Source: Cryobacterium sp. SO1
GTDB taxonomy: Bacteria; Actinomycetota; Actinomycetes; Actinomycetales; Microbacteriaceae
Direction of reading: 5' to 3'
Length of the DNA stretch: 64,000 nucleotides
Assembly: GCF_004210215.2 (NCBI RefSeq)
Contig: NZ_CP067394.1
Location: 3,410,001-3,474,000, forward strand
In this document: positions 27,041 through 36,272 of the stretch, piece after piece
Layout: every line of letters begins with the position of its first letter
Position numbering within the stretch: position 1 is the first letter of the stretch
Position numbers and translations under genes: made by a program
The notes under the pieces: model-generated
What the model was told of the DNA's origin: nothing
Database searches by the model: none
Seen by the model: the letters and a program-made list of their open reading frames with translations, nothing else

Positions 27041-27130
27041 CAACCGCTGGCGCTCACCGGCAATACTCAGTGGCGCTGAAGCCCAATATTCAGTGGCGCT
27101 CAACCGCAATAACTGGTGGCGCTCAAGGCT
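27041..27130 (+). repeat. IS21-type terminal repeat cluster
   Basis: Four copies of a (G)TGGCGCTCA motif lie at about 27047, 27070, 27093 and 27115, three of them preceded by AATA-rich text. Multiple short repeats at the end are typical of IS21 elements, and this cluster follows the IstB remnant. A related GTGGCGCTCA occurs near 25451 with GGTGGTGCTCACA nearby, possibly the other end of the same dead element. Confidence 0.6.
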
Positions 27131-27368
27131 TCAAATACTCAGGTGAATGCAGAGTCGCCAAGGGCAGCGGCGACCTCGTCGCGATTCGGGGCACTTCGGG
27201 CCGGAAGGGAAGCGGCCCGATGTGCCGCAGAATGGCGCACTCTTCGACCAGGGGAACGATAGAGGTGCGCGATAAACTCGACCAGTCGGGCCCGTCGATC
27301 ATCGTCTTCGACCGGGATTGCAGAGGATCAACCTCGACTCGGAACTGACAAGAGGCCGGGAGGCATTG

Positions 27369-28319
27369 GTGCAAAAGAACCCGGTGCGGCACCACACGGT
27401 CCCAAGGTTCTACTTGGCGGGATTCGCCGAGGGCAAGCGGCTGCGGGCAATCGACATCGCTACCGCGAAGTCATTTGACACAAACACCTCCGATGCGACA
27501 ATCGAGAACCACTTTTACTCGATACCCAATCATCCGACGAACCCCAGCATCTTCGAGGACGAACTCGCGCAGGTCGAGTCTGAGGCTGCAGTCATCCTCG
27601 CGGCGGCGAGACGTGGGGAATGGCCGCTGAACAGCGACGACCGCCTCGTCTTCGCAGAGTTCATGACGCTCCAGCACCTGAGAGGACAGGACCATCGGCT
27701 ACAACTTCATCATGTGCTCGCAACCATCCTCCGACGCCTTGCTGAACAGGATCCGACTGAATTCGAGCGCATCGCAAAACTACCGGGGGCGCCAGCGGGT
27801 CTGAGCACCAGCACAAGTGAGCTGCCTCCACTCGCGTCGTCCGCGTCCCACATTCAGCAGATTGTCACGCTACTTCCGCAACTGATGCGCTTCTTTCTGG
27901 AACGCACTTGGACGCTCGTGAAGTTCGAATCGCCATCATTACTGACCTCTGATGCGCCCATAACGCCCGTTCCGCACCCTAACAGCGACCAGAGCGTCGG
28001 TCTCGGGCTTGAAAACGCGCGCGCGATGTTGTTTCCCCTAACGCGGCACGCCGGACTGATCATGCAGTCTGCGGGGACCCTCGAGTCTCTTGCTGGACTA
28101 ACCGACGATATCGAGGCCGGTCGGTTTGACCAGGTGATGCCGGGCGACGAGGTCAGCAGGCGAATGTTCAACAACAACACCGTGATGCACGCGCATCAGC
28201 GCGTCTATCATCACCCCGATGATGGCCAGCTCGTCCCGGACGACGTCACAGCACTTTCCGCGCGTGGCGGGCGCATTGACTTCGAGAATCCGCCCGCCGG
28301 ACTTCGTCCCGCAAGGTAG
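27369..28319 (+). CDS. DUF4238-family protein
   Basis: A 316-residue protein with the DUF4238 opening NPVRHHTVPRFYLAGFAEGK, followed by IENHFYSI and a C-terminal part DAPITPVPHPNS and LFPLTRHAGLIM. The family is scattered in accessory islands and its function is unknown. GTG 27369 is chosen because GGGAGG lies 5 bases before it and the family text starts at once; an ATG-free extension to 27318 is possible. Confidence 0.78.
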   Translation: MQKNPVRHHTVPRFYLAGFAEGKRLRAIDIATAKSFDTNTSDATIENHFYSIPNHPTNPSIFEDELAQVESEAAVILAAARRGEWPLNSDDRLVFAEFMTLQHLRGQDHRLQLHHVLATILRRLAEQDPTEFERIAKLPGAPAGLSTSTSELPPLASSASHIQQIVTLLPQLMRFFLERTWTLVKFESPSLLTSDAPITPVPHPNSDQSVGLGLENARAMLFPLTRHAGLIMQSAGTLESLAGLTDDIEAGRFDQVMPGDEVSRRMFNNNTVMHAHQRVYHHPDDGQLVPDDVTALSARGGRIDFENPPAGLRPAR

Positions 28320-28714
28320 CCGCGGTCACTACATGTCTACCGGTGAGTCGACGAGCGTCCCGCGCCGCAAAGTACATAGCCCGCGCTCCGCGAACCGGCC
28401 TGGGTGTCTACGGGATTCGTTTCCCCGGGCGGGGCGACGGAGGGCCGTCCGAGGCACCGGATAAACTCGCCTAGCGGGACCCGCTAGGCAGCCCCACAAT
28501 GCTCGGGCTGGAGGGCGAGGCCAACTCTGGTGACAGAGGAAACTGACGCTTCCGAACCTGCGAAAGTTCTGGGAGCTCACAGGTGCCTCGGACGTGCGCT
28601 TGGTCGGTTCCTGCTCATATCCGAGAAGATGCGCACTACGGCAAGGCATACTCGCCTCTCGGCGGTCAACCTACAGGCTCGAAACGGCGCTGAAGAACCT
28701 CTAGTCTGCCGCTC
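28320..28714. other. Intergenic stretch with a 9-bp hairpin
   Basis: About 395 bases without a supported gene. A perfect inverted repeat GCCTAGCGG-GAC-CCGCTAGGC lies at 28469-28489, downstream of the DUF4238 gene. It lacks a T-run, so it may be a weak terminator or a protein site. Confidence 0.45.
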
Positions 28715-29371
28715 ATGACCAATTCCGCGTCCGCCCCCGACAGCGCCAATGAACGAGTCGGCCCGCCGGCCCTGGATGACGCCTTGCGGCAACTCGGACA
28801 AGCGATAGACCACATAGCAGGCGACTCGGACTACATAGTCCGTTCGCTCACGGACATGCTGCTTGCGATGAGGCCCGCCTCAAGGAACGGGCTAAGCAAG
28901 CAGCAGGAGCGATTCCTGATCGAATCGGGAACCTTCACTGCCGAAGAGTTGGACTCGACCTCGAGTGAAGTCGACCGAGGATCTCTCCAGTTGGGCGCAG
29001 CCGAGGCTTGGTTGTCGAACCAGCTCACCAGTATGTCGCTTGAAGACGTCGCCGGTTTCTTGGGCTGGAACGAAGACGAAGTTCGCCCTGCCGTTACCGA
29101 AAGACGCCTCTACGCGATTGAGATCTCCGGCCGGCTCCGTTTCCCGGCCTGGCAGTTCAACTTCGGATATCCCAACAAACTCATTCCCGGACTCACCGAG
29201 GTAATCGAGGTCGTCAGCCCGCGGTGGGACTGGCAAAGCGTCGCCGGATTCATGGCGACACCCCAGTCAAGCCTCGTCGCCGAGGGGCAAAAGTCGCCCG
29301 TCGATTGGCTTCGTGATGGAGGCAACGTCCACGACGTGATCGAGATCGTCGAGGCTTCGGACTGGTCGTGA
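28715..29371 (+). CDS. Hypothetical protein with possible Xre/ParS-like C-terminus
   Basis: A 218-residue protein I do not recognise. A central part (MSLEDVAGFLGWNEDEVRPAVTERRLYAIEISGRLRFPAWQF) looks like an HTH followed by a wing. The end (PVDWLRDGGNVHDVIEIV) resembles the toxin-binding tail of MbcA/ParS-type antitoxins. No RES or other toxin partner follows. No strong ribosome site before the ATG, so it may be leaderless. Confidence 0.6.
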   Translation: MTNSASAPDSANERVGPPALDDALRQLGQAIDHIAGDSDYIVRSLTDMLLAMRPASRNGLSKQQERFLIESGTFTAEELDSTSSEVDRGSLQLGAAEAWLSNQLTSMSLEDVAGFLGWNEDEVRPAVTERRLYAIEISGRLRFPAWQFNFGYPNKLIPGLTEVIEVVSPRWDWQSVAGFMATPQSSLVAEGQKSPVDWLRDGGNVHDVIEIVEASDWS

Positions 29372-29434
29372 GCATCTCGTGCAATCATCTAACGGCTAGC
29401 CGCCAGATCCGGTCGAAAAGTGGAGGAGTACAGA

Positions 29435-29665
29435 ATGACTGAAGCAAGCTGGCGCGATGATTGGCCCCCGTTCCGGGTGGCTCTCGTCGACGAGACCGCC
29501 CGGTGCCTGGCAGAGCAGCAGTCGACTGCCACTGCCGGGCAGCGTCCACGTTGGGCCGAGCTATCCAGCGTGCAACAGAACAATCTGGCGGAGAACATCG
29601 CTGGCATCTTTCTCGCCCAAGATCAGGCTCTGCACAACCTGGTTGAACGGGGTTTGCCATTTTGA
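29435..29665 (+). CDS. Small hypothetical protein
   Basis: A 76-residue protein (MTEASWRDDWPPFRVALVDE, then RWAELSSVQQNNLAENIAGI). A good GGAGG lies 8 bases before the ATG at 29435. It ends 13 bases before the metallophosphoesterase start in the same direction, so the two are likely one transcript. Confidence 0.55.
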   Translation: MTEASWRDDWPPFRVALVDETARCLAEQQSTATAGQRPRWAELSSVQQNNLAENIAGIFLAQDQALHNLVERGLPF

Positions 29666-29929
29666 TCGTGAGTCGTTGGTGAGCGAGGTCTCGTTACCCA
29701 ACGCCCCGCTCGCCATAACTGAGACGCACGTAGTCATCGCCGGAGACTGGCATGCCAACATCGACTGGATTGGCAAAGCCATCCCTTCCATCGCCCGCGA
29801 TGCTCCAGCGGCAACCACGATCCTTCATGTCGGCGACTTCGGGATCTGGGCTGGCGCGCGTGGTCGTAAGTATCTCGACGCCGTCGACTTCTGGTGCACT
29901 AGTGGCCCAGTTCGTTAGTTCGTCGGGGG

Positions 29930-31063
29930 TCATGCTGCGATCTGCTCGTGGGCTGTGACGCGGTGGAGGAGGTCGTGGAGGGCGGCTCGGCCGAAGCGCC
30001 AGTCGAAGGGGACCACTGTTGCGTTGTAGCGGTCTTGGAATCGGAGGAGCCGGTCCTCAAGGGTGGCGAGGTCTGGGAAGTCTTGCGGTTTGACGACTTT
30101 GCGTTGAACGATGGAGAAGTAGATCTCGACTTGATTTAACCAGGATGCGTGCACGGGCAAGTGCACCAATTTCGCGGTCGGCCAGGAGGTGTTCATGCGC
30201 TCGATCGAGCGGACGCCGTTGTGTGAGGAGCCGTTATCAACGATCCAGAACACCCGGCGGGCCGAGGCGTAGGGTTCGGTCGTCATGACGTGCTCGACGA
30301 GGTATTCAAAGGGTTGAATCCCGGTCTTCGGGGCGCAGAGGCCCAGAACGCGGGCGTGGTGGACGTCGTAGCCGGCGAAGTAGGCCAGAGTCCCGCCTCG
30401 GCGGTACTCGAATTCTTGGCGGCGGGGCCGTCCCGGGCCGGGCGGAAGATCGGGGTGGCGGCGACTGAGGGCTTGGAGCTGGGACTTTTCATCGGCGCTG
30501 ATGACGTAGTCATCCCGGCCCAATGGTTCGCCGTCCCAGACGCGTGAATACAAGTCGAGCACCCGGCCCGCTTTGGCTTGGAAGTCAGGATCGCGGGGGA
30601 AGATCCACGACCGGAACTGCCAAGGTTTGATCGCGTCAGCGTGTAACCAGCGGCGCACCGTCGCTGGGGAAACCGAGTCAACGATGCCCCGGGTGACGGC
30701 TTCCTGGGCAAGCTCGAAATGTGACCACCGAGACAGCGGCACGTTCTTCTCTGCCGGTAACGCGCAGGCGAGAGCTTTCACCTCCGCGACGGCGACAGCG
30801 GGAAAGATGCGTGGGCGGCCGCTGCGATGCCGGTCTTTGAGCCCGCCGATGCCGCCGTCGTGGAAACGATGACGCCATTTGCGGACGGTATCGACCGTGA
30901 CGCCCAGATCCCGGGCGATGACAGCATTGGGAAGACCGTGGTGAGCGGCGAGGACTATTCGGGCTCGGAGCCCGTCGCGGACTTCGGTCCGCACCCGGCT
31001 GACCCGCCGGGACAGGGTGAGGTAATCGGCTGAACTGAGAATGACTGAGAAAGGACTGGTCAT
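29930..31063 (-). CDS. IS630-family transposase
   Basis: A 377-residue DDE transposase. The N-terminus has a bipartite HTH (GLPNAVIARDLGVTVDTVRKWRHRF). The DDE_3 core is visible: VISADEKSQLQ (first Asp), VFWIVDNGSSHNG (second Asp), and HASWLNQVEIYFSI (Glu). ATG 31063 is preferred; the frame remains open to 31273 but the upstream text is not family-like. It appears full length and probably active. Confidence 0.9.
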   Translation of the reverse strand: MTSPFSVILSSADYLTLSRRVSRVRTEVRDGLRARIVLAAHHGLPNAVIARDLGVTVDTVRKWRHRFHDGGIGGLKDRHRSGRPRIFPAVAVAEVKALACALPAEKNVPLSRWSHFELAQEAVTRGIVDSVSPATVRRWLHADAIKPWQFRSWIFPRDPDFQAKAGRVLDLYSRVWDGEPLGRDDYVISADEKSQLQALSRRHPDLPPGPGRPRRQEFEYRRGGTLAYFAGYDVHHARVLGLCAPKTGIQPFEYLVEHVMTTEPYASARRVFWIVDNGSSHNGVRSIERMNTSWPTAKLVHLPVHASWLNQVEIYFSIVQRKVVKPQDFPDLATLEDRLLRFQDRYNATVVPFDWRFGRAALHDLLHRVTAHEQIAA

Positions 31064-31139
31064 CGTCATAACTCTGTTCTCTACCCGGGCTGTGGAAAAC
31101 CGGTGATGACACGCCGCGAAATCCGCCAGCATGGGAACC

Positions 31140-31484
31140 ATGGCGACGATTCCCCAGTCCACGAAAGACTCCCTCGAGGTGAGACTCCTGGGCCTGATCC
31201 GAAAGGACTGGCCACAGGTGCGCACGATCACTGTGAAGTTCCGTGGCTCGTTCGCGTACATCACCGCCATCACGAAGGACGAACAAACGCTGCCACTATG
31301 TCGCCTGCGCTACATCGGCTACTCCAGCGAATGGGGCTTCGCCCCCTATCGCGCCAGCCACAACGACTACGCCGACGCCTACTTTCCCGACGGCACACCA
31401 ACCGGGACACCAGAAGACGCCTTCAACACCGCCAGCAGCCTCTACCTCAACGCCGAGCCCGCCAACCAACCCCCGACGAACTAA
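31140..31484 (+). CDS. Hypothetical passenger protein within IS630
   Basis: A 114-residue protein (MATIPQSTKDSLEVRLLGLI, VKFRGSFAYITAITKDEQ, LCRLRYIGYSSEWGFAPYRA). It lies inside the inverted repeats, divergent from the transposase, and ends 13 bases before the right end, so it moves with the IS. I recognise no domain. It might regulate transposition or benefit the host. Confidence 0.68.
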   Translation: MATIPQSTKDSLEVRLLGLIRKDWPQVRTITVKFRGSFAYITAITKDEQTLPLCRLRYIGYSSEWGFAPYRASHNDYADAYFPDGTPTGTPEDAFNTASSLYLNAEPANQPPTN

Positions 31485-32282
31485 CGAACTGCACCACTAG
31501 GGCCGGGATCTCCCGCGTGCTCGTCACGCCAGGTAACCACGAAGACTGGAACTGGCTCGATGGCGAGTTCCAGCGACATCCTGGCCGGCCGGTGGCGCTG
31601 AGTTCCGTTGTCGAGGTACTCCCCCGCGGCTATCGATTCGAGGTTGGCAGCAGAAGCTTCGCGTCGTTCGGCGGCGCGGCTTCCGTGGACTTTGAATTGC
31701 GATCGGAGGGCATCGATTGGTTTTCTGGGGAGATGCCTACGGAGCAGGACGTTGTGCATGCCGTTGCTGATGGCCATGTGGATGTCCTGCTCACGCACGA
31801 GACTATCGACGGGGGAACTCCTGCGTCAGAAACCGTGCTGAGGAGCAATCCGATGCGTTGGAGCTTGGAAGCCTTGAACTACTCGAGTCGGTCTCGCGCA
31901 CTCGTCACGCGGGTCTGGGAGGGGGTCTCCCCGGAGTTGCTTTTCCACGGACACATGCACGTCGCCGACGAGATCACTCTGCCCTCAGGGCAGCAAGTCA
32001 TTTCCCTGGGGCGTGACGGCCAGGCAAGGAATCTTGCCCTCCTTGAGCTATCGAGCCTCGCTTGGCAATGGCTCGAGGGCCCACCGAAGGCGCCGCGGGT
32101 TCGACGGACGAGAGATTGGGAGACCCAGTTCATGACACGACCCGAGTGCGAGGAAAACGATGACTGAACCGACACCACCGTCCAGAACCAAAGCCGAGTG
32201 ATCGATCGGGATGCTGCGGTCGCGGCTGGCGCCGCTCATTCGACTACCGATGCAAGACAACGGCCCAAATCGCTGACGGATT

Positions 32283-32555
32283 CTACTTCTTGCAGCCGTT
32301 ATGGGTGCAGTACGGTATGCCGGCTGCGGCGCCCCTTACGACACTTTTGGGGTAAACCATCAAGGCAGGATTTTGCTCCCAGTCGTCTTCTGAAACATCG
32401 TATGTCGGCAAGTCTTCTTCATCGACAGCGAGCGCATGGAACGCAATAGACCCGATCTCCGATGCATCCGGCAGCTCAAGCGTCTTCGCGCTTCCGTCGG
32501 GATAGGCCACCCCAATAGTGATGCTGGTGACGGTCCCGCGTACATATCCGTTCAT
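32283..32555 (-). CDS. Hypothetical protein
   Basis: A 90-residue protein (MNGYVRGTVTSITIGVAYPD, LELPDASEIGSIAFHALAVD) ending in a Cys pair (CTHNGCKK). AAGGAG lies 6 bases before the ATG at 32555, which makes a real gene likely. No family recognised. Confidence 0.58.
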   Translation of the reverse strand: MNGYVRGTVTSITIGVAYPDGSAKTLELPDASEIGSIAFHALAVDEEDLPTYDVSEDDWEQNPALMVYPKSVVRGAAAGIPYCTHNGCKK

Positions 32556-32654
32556 CAAAGACTCCTTCGGATCGACGACGTGTTGCTGTTGGGTCGCAAT
32601 GTAGCGCGAAACTCGTCAAATTATGCCGTGTCTTCAGAACCGCCGATACAGCGG

Positions 32655-32879
32655 TTACCGATTAGAAGTGGGCACGGTGATAGTTGGAGCGTCAATCTGG
32701 CTTGCGTCGAAGCAACGACCGGCGATGCGTTCGACGGCAGAGGGCTGCCGGCGAACGGCTATCAGGGTTCGCAGGGCAAGCCCGACAGCCTCTCGATTCG
32801 AAGTGGTCCCGGTCAGCAGCTTGGCCTGCTCGAGCATGTCCTGGCCGATGTCGATTGATTTGATGACCAGGGCACCCAC
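32655..32879 (-). CDS. Orphan VapB-type antitoxin
   Basis: A product of about 74 residues with the VapB/DUF2191 pattern: SIDIGQDMLEQAKLLTGTTSNREAVGLALRTLIAVRRQPSAVERI. Such proteins are DNA-binding antitoxins of PIN-domain toxins. No VapC follows; the next gene downstream is unrelated. The start is uncertain (GTG 32879 or an internal ATG), so it may be slightly truncated. Confidence 0.55.
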   Translation of the reverse strand: MGALVIKSIDIGQDMLEQAKLLTGTTSNREAVGLALRTLIAVRRQPSAVERIAGRCFDASQIDAPTITVPTSNR

Positions 32880-32956
32880 CTCGGTCTGGGCGAATATGAG
32901 TGTGGGTTGGATTTCACATCTACGGGTATTCTCTCAAACAGGTTCTCCCGATGGGC

Positions 32957-32990
32957 GCCGCACGTGGGCCCATCAGGGACCACGTGCGGC
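32957..32990. repeat. Perfect 11-bp inverted repeat
   Basis: GCCGCACGTGG at 32957-32967 and its complement CCACGTGCGGC at 32980-32990, separated by 12 bases. It lies in a gene-poor stretch between an orphan antitoxin and a hypothetical gene. No T-run follows, so it is not a typical terminator; an operator or recombination site is possible. Confidence 0.6.
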
Positions 32991-33120
32991 TGTGGGTGCG
33001 CCCGAAGGCGCTGTAGGGACTTGACCGTTGTGCCCTGCAATGACCTCATCCAGGCTGACGCACTCTCAGTCACCCGAGGCTTGGCCGTGCGTAAGTCCTA
33101 GACGTCGCGCAGCATGTCGT

Positions 33121-33669
33121 CTACTCGGCGTCGCGGGCGCCAAAAGTCTCGTCAAACCACTCGATGAATCGGAGCGTGGTTCCCCACTCCCTGGCAATGC
33201 GGTCGTGGATCGCGCGCTGGTCGTGTCCTGGCAGGAAGAGGCGATTGCCGGCGATGTTGCCGCCGCAGCCGCAAGCACACATCTTTGGTCCAGCGGAGGG
33301 GTCAGGCGCGTAAGTGACCGGGTTGCGGTGTCCGTCGACAGGGCTGCCGAACAGCGCGTCATAATCGGAGTTGCCTTTGGCAAGCACCGTCCCGTTGATC
33401 GCGAACTTGCTCGACTCGCCATCCAGACTCGCGATCTCTTTGATGGGATCGTCCCTATCAAGGGCCACGACGATGACCACCCTGCCGTTGTGAGAGAACG
33501 TTGCGAGCGCCTCTTTGTGCACACGGCGGCCGATGAACCAGATGCCGCGGTTCTGCTCGTAGTTCTTCTGGTCGTCGAGTGCAGGGTTCCAGCCGATCCA
33601 GTCGCGGGACATTGGGTCCTGGTCGACATCCTGTGGGCGGGCATCGCTGAGCTTTAGGTTGATGGGCAC
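33121..33669 (-). CDS. Hypothetical protein with C-terminal Cys motif
   Basis: A 182-residue protein. The C-terminal region reads CACGCGGNIAGNRLFLPGHDQRAIHDRIAREWGTTLRFIEWF, a short zinc-like motif followed by a helical tail that recurs in actinobacterial hypothetical proteins. GTG 33669 is chosen because TAGGAG lies 6 bases upstream. Function unknown. Confidence 0.6.
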   Translation of the reverse strand: MPINLKLSDARPQDVDQDPMSRDWIGWNPALDDQKNYEQNRGIWFIGRRVHKEALATFSHNGRVVIVVALDRDDPIKEIASLDGESSKFAINGTVLAKGNSDYDALFGSPVDGHRNPVTYAPDPSAGPKMCACGCGGNIAGNRLFLPGHDQRAIHDRIAREWGTTLRFIEWFDETFGARDAE

Positions 33670-33944
33670 AAATTCTCCTAATCGGGATAAACTGCTGTCT
33701 TGAGTTAAAAGGATGACGCTACCGCGTCGTGGGCATACATACAAGTCCGGGCCTTGGGTTATCACGGCGAGACAGTGAACTATGGAGTCGCGGTCCAGCG
33801 GAAACTGCAGATGCCACGCTCCTTCGTCGGCTCGGGCCGTACGAGTTCATCCGGTAATGAGCTCGTTGCCGGCCACCTAGCCCGAGCTCCACCAGCAGGG
33901 CAGAGGAGCTTCCATGACAATCGAACGTATGTTCTAATTGACTC

Positions 33945-34277
33945 ATGGGAGCGAACAGGAGATACCTCAGCGACCCACACCCGGTACCGCCGGTGCAGGC
34001 CGACACCCTCAAGCAAGTCGAACCTGACTATGGGGACGAGTTCACCGCTCGGCCGTTCAGCCTGACCGCAGATGAGCTCGGCCGGCTACCAGTGACCATG
34101 GCCCGTGAGCCCATTCCCGTCCTCGCCTGGGTGAGGCTTCCCGCATTGCCCACACACGTCCAGGCCCGCGCTCTGGCCTGGACCCAACGCGCCGTCTACG
34201 TCGAGTGGGAACACCGCGGGATGCATCGCGCCTGGGTGTGGGCTTCAGCCGTCGAACGCGGCGGGCTGGCACTCTGA
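33945..34277 (+). CDS. Hypothetical protein
   Basis: A 110-residue protein (VPVLAWVRLPALPTHVQARA-like centre, RAVYVEWEHRGMHRAWVWAS end). No family recognised. The ATG at 33945 has no clear ribosome site and could be leaderless. Confidence 0.5.
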   Translation: MGANRRYLSDPHPVPPVQADTLKQVEPDYGDEFTARPFSLTADELGRLPVTMAREPIPVLAWVRLPALPTHVQARALAWTQRAVYVEWEHRGMHRAWVWASAVERGGLAL

Positions 34278-34383
34278 TTGCGCCACCTAACGCCTGCGCA
34301 AGCGGTACGTCCCCGGAAGGGGGCATCCGCGCCGATGAGAATGCTGGAAGGCTTGATCCAGTCATGATCTCGAAGGGTTCTCC

Positions 34384-35481
34384 GTGAGCGTCGCTAAACA
34401 TCAGCTTGACAGTTTCTTCTCGCCAATCGGATTCCCGATAAACGTGGACGACCTGAAGGTCGACCGAAATGCCGCACGAGTCAATGCCCTGCGGATTTCC
34501 GTGCCAGCAATCGGCTACTCCCGCGATTGGGCCACAGAATCGCGTTTTTGGGTGTCCTATCCGACCAGTGAATCCGATGGGTTCTCGCTTCCGAACGTGA
34601 CAACAGTCAAGGCCGCTGATCCGATTCAACAGCTAGGCGTGGCTGTCGTCGCAGAGATAATGGTTACTGCCCAGGACCAGTTCAAATTGGCGGCCCAAGC
34701 CTCTGCAGAGACGCCAGCGATGGCCTACGTGCAGGCCTGCGTCTCGTTCATCACCGCAACCGTCCCCCAACAGCTGATGGGACCTTACGCATCGCGCATC
34801 TCGGCGTACGGCGCCGGCGAGGTCCGTCAACACTTTGACCCATTCATGCGCTGGCTTGATGCATGGGCGAATGACGATCGAAGGGACAACCAGTTTCCGA
34901 GTGGAGACGGTCCGACGGGCTACCGGTCCGCCCCCGGCAGTATTACTGAATCGCCCACGACCCTCGCGCCCGACAAGGTACCGACGTACGAACAATTCAA
35001 GGCTTCCTTCGGCTCGACGACCTCTCGGGAAGCACTCGGTTACGCAATGAATCAAGCAGAGGCGAACTGGTTTCTGGCATCTGAGACGAATCTGCACGCC
35101 TACTACGTCAAGTGGCTGACAGACCCCAAGCCAGCCAAACCAACGGAACCTCGACCATCGCCCCGGACTAGTTCACCGGCCGCCCCGCACGCGACATGGG
35201 CCTCCCCTGTTTCGCAGCGCGATTTCTCGAGTACGCCCGGCAGGTTAGGAGGCTTCGTCCTCACTATCCTCAGCATCTTCTTCGTTACCGTGCCCCTCAT
35301 CTGCCTCCCTCTTTCGATCACCGGCCTCGCCCAATCTGTGCGAGCCCGGAATAGGATTCCCCTCGGAGCGCCGGGGCGAGGACTCACCATTGCAGGGGTC
35401 ACTATCGGAATCGTGGCCATCTCGCTCACATCGCTACTGATGTTGGCTGCCATCCCTGGAGCCCTCCTCAATAATTTCTGA
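34384..35481 (+). CDS. Hypothetical protein with C-terminal DUF4190-like membrane hairpin
   Basis: A 365-residue protein. Residues 1-245 are soluble with no recognised fold. A Pro/Ser-rich linker (about 250-285) leads to two hydrophobic segments (GGFVLTILSIFFVTVPLICL and LTIAGVTIGIVAISLTSLLM) with RARNRIPLGAPGRGL between them, the layout of DUF4190-type membrane anchors. The GTG start follows an AAGGG stretch. Confidence 0.62.
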   Translation: MSVAKHQLDSFFSPIGFPINVDDLKVDRNAARVNALRISVPAIGYSRDWATESRFWVSYPTSESDGFSLPNVTTVKAADPIQQLGVAVVAEIMVTAQDQFKLAAQASAETPAMAYVQACVSFITATVPQQLMGPYASRISAYGAGEVRQHFDPFMRWLDAWANDDRRDNQFPSGDGPTGYRSAPGSITESPTTLAPDKVPTYEQFKASFGSTTSREALGYAMNQAEANWFLASETNLHAYYVKWLTDPKPAKPTEPRPSPRTSSPAAPHATWASPVSQRDFSSTPGRLGGFVLTILSIFFVTVPLICLPLSITGLAQSVRARNRIPLGAPGRGLTIAGVTIGIVAISLTSLLMLAAIPGALLNNF

Positions 35482-36272
35482 GCAGCGCTTTCCGTCTGGC
35501 CTTCACTCCGGAGAGTGGACAGGGGTCAAACGACGGATTCGCCCGGCAGACAACAGACGGTCTGGCTATGGTGCCCCTACGGAACAGGACTCCCTGGGAG
35601 CTCCCCCGAATTGTGAGCGATGCCTCGTCCCGTTGTTGGCTGATGGGTCGTTGACCAACCCGTTCTGGCGATGCCCGTCATGCAACCTGGTACGCCTGGT
35701 CTGACCTCAACTGGCACGATCATGGGCCGGCCGATTCTGACGCCTCATTGTACGGATAAGGGCGATTATCGGGGGTAAAAAACCAGACCCTTGAAGTGAG
35801 ATGTGGCTGAGCAGAAAAATGGGTCGTGGCGCGCCGACTGTTCCGTTCAAGCTCGTTGGTTAGGGCGCGAGGATCTGATTTTGATGTTGAAGAGCTATTC
35901 ACGCCCGATCGGTTTCAGGGTCGTGCGTGCACGTCCCCACACCAGCGGGGTGGTCTTAGAGACCCACAACGTTTCTCGCCCGGATGGCGCCATTCTGGGT
36001 GCCGGCGCGACGGCACGCGGTGCCGTCGATGGCTCGGCGTCCGAGCAGCCCTCCGATTTCAAGCCTCCCTACGAACTCAACCTGGCAGCCACGTCCTGCC
36101 GGGCAATAGAGCATCGCTGGGCTTCGTCCTGCGAATCACCGAACTCTCGGGCGTTCCTTAAATACCGCACCCGTTCAGGGGCGGGAGGCTTTCGCCTGGG
36201 GCCGATAGAGTGCAGGAAGCTGTCGCACCGCGACGACTCGTACATTGTTGCTCCAAGTTCAGTGGGGATGAC
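35482..36272. other. Long stretch with only a possible zinc-ribbon remnant
   Basis: About 790 bases without a convincing gene. One plus-strand frame ending at 35704 reads NCERCLVPLLADGSLTNPFW and RCPSCNLVRLV, two CxxC pairs of a small zinc ribbon, but has no clear start. A 157-residue frame at 35803-36276 exists but has remnant-like composition and no family match. Confidence 0.35.

Larger units (their letters stand above)
29902..31497. mobile_element. IS630-family element with passenger gene
   Basis: A 1,596-bp element. Terminal inverted repeats of about 27 bases differ at two positions (GTGGCCCAGTTCGTTAG at the left; GTGGTGCAGTTCGTTAG as the complement of the right end). A TA dinucleotide flanks each end (29900-29901 and 31498-31499), the target preference of IS630/Tc1 elements. 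It carries a transposase and a divergent 114-residue passenger. Excision restores the host reading frame. Confidence 0.9.
29679..32167 (+). pseudogene. Calcineurin-like metallophosphoesterase split by IS630
   Basis: Left part (29679-29901) carries VVIAGDWHANIDWIGKAI (first metal motif, D-x-H) and TILHVGDFGIWAG (GD motif). Right part (31500-32167) carries VTPGNHEDWNW (GNHE motif), VDVLLTHETIDGG and LLFHGHMHVADE (GHxH). Removing the IS and one TA gives an intact frame through DFWCTRAGISRV, about 296 residues. The enzyme was whole before insertion, so this is a recent disruption. Starting codon is GTG 29679. Confidence 0.85.
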
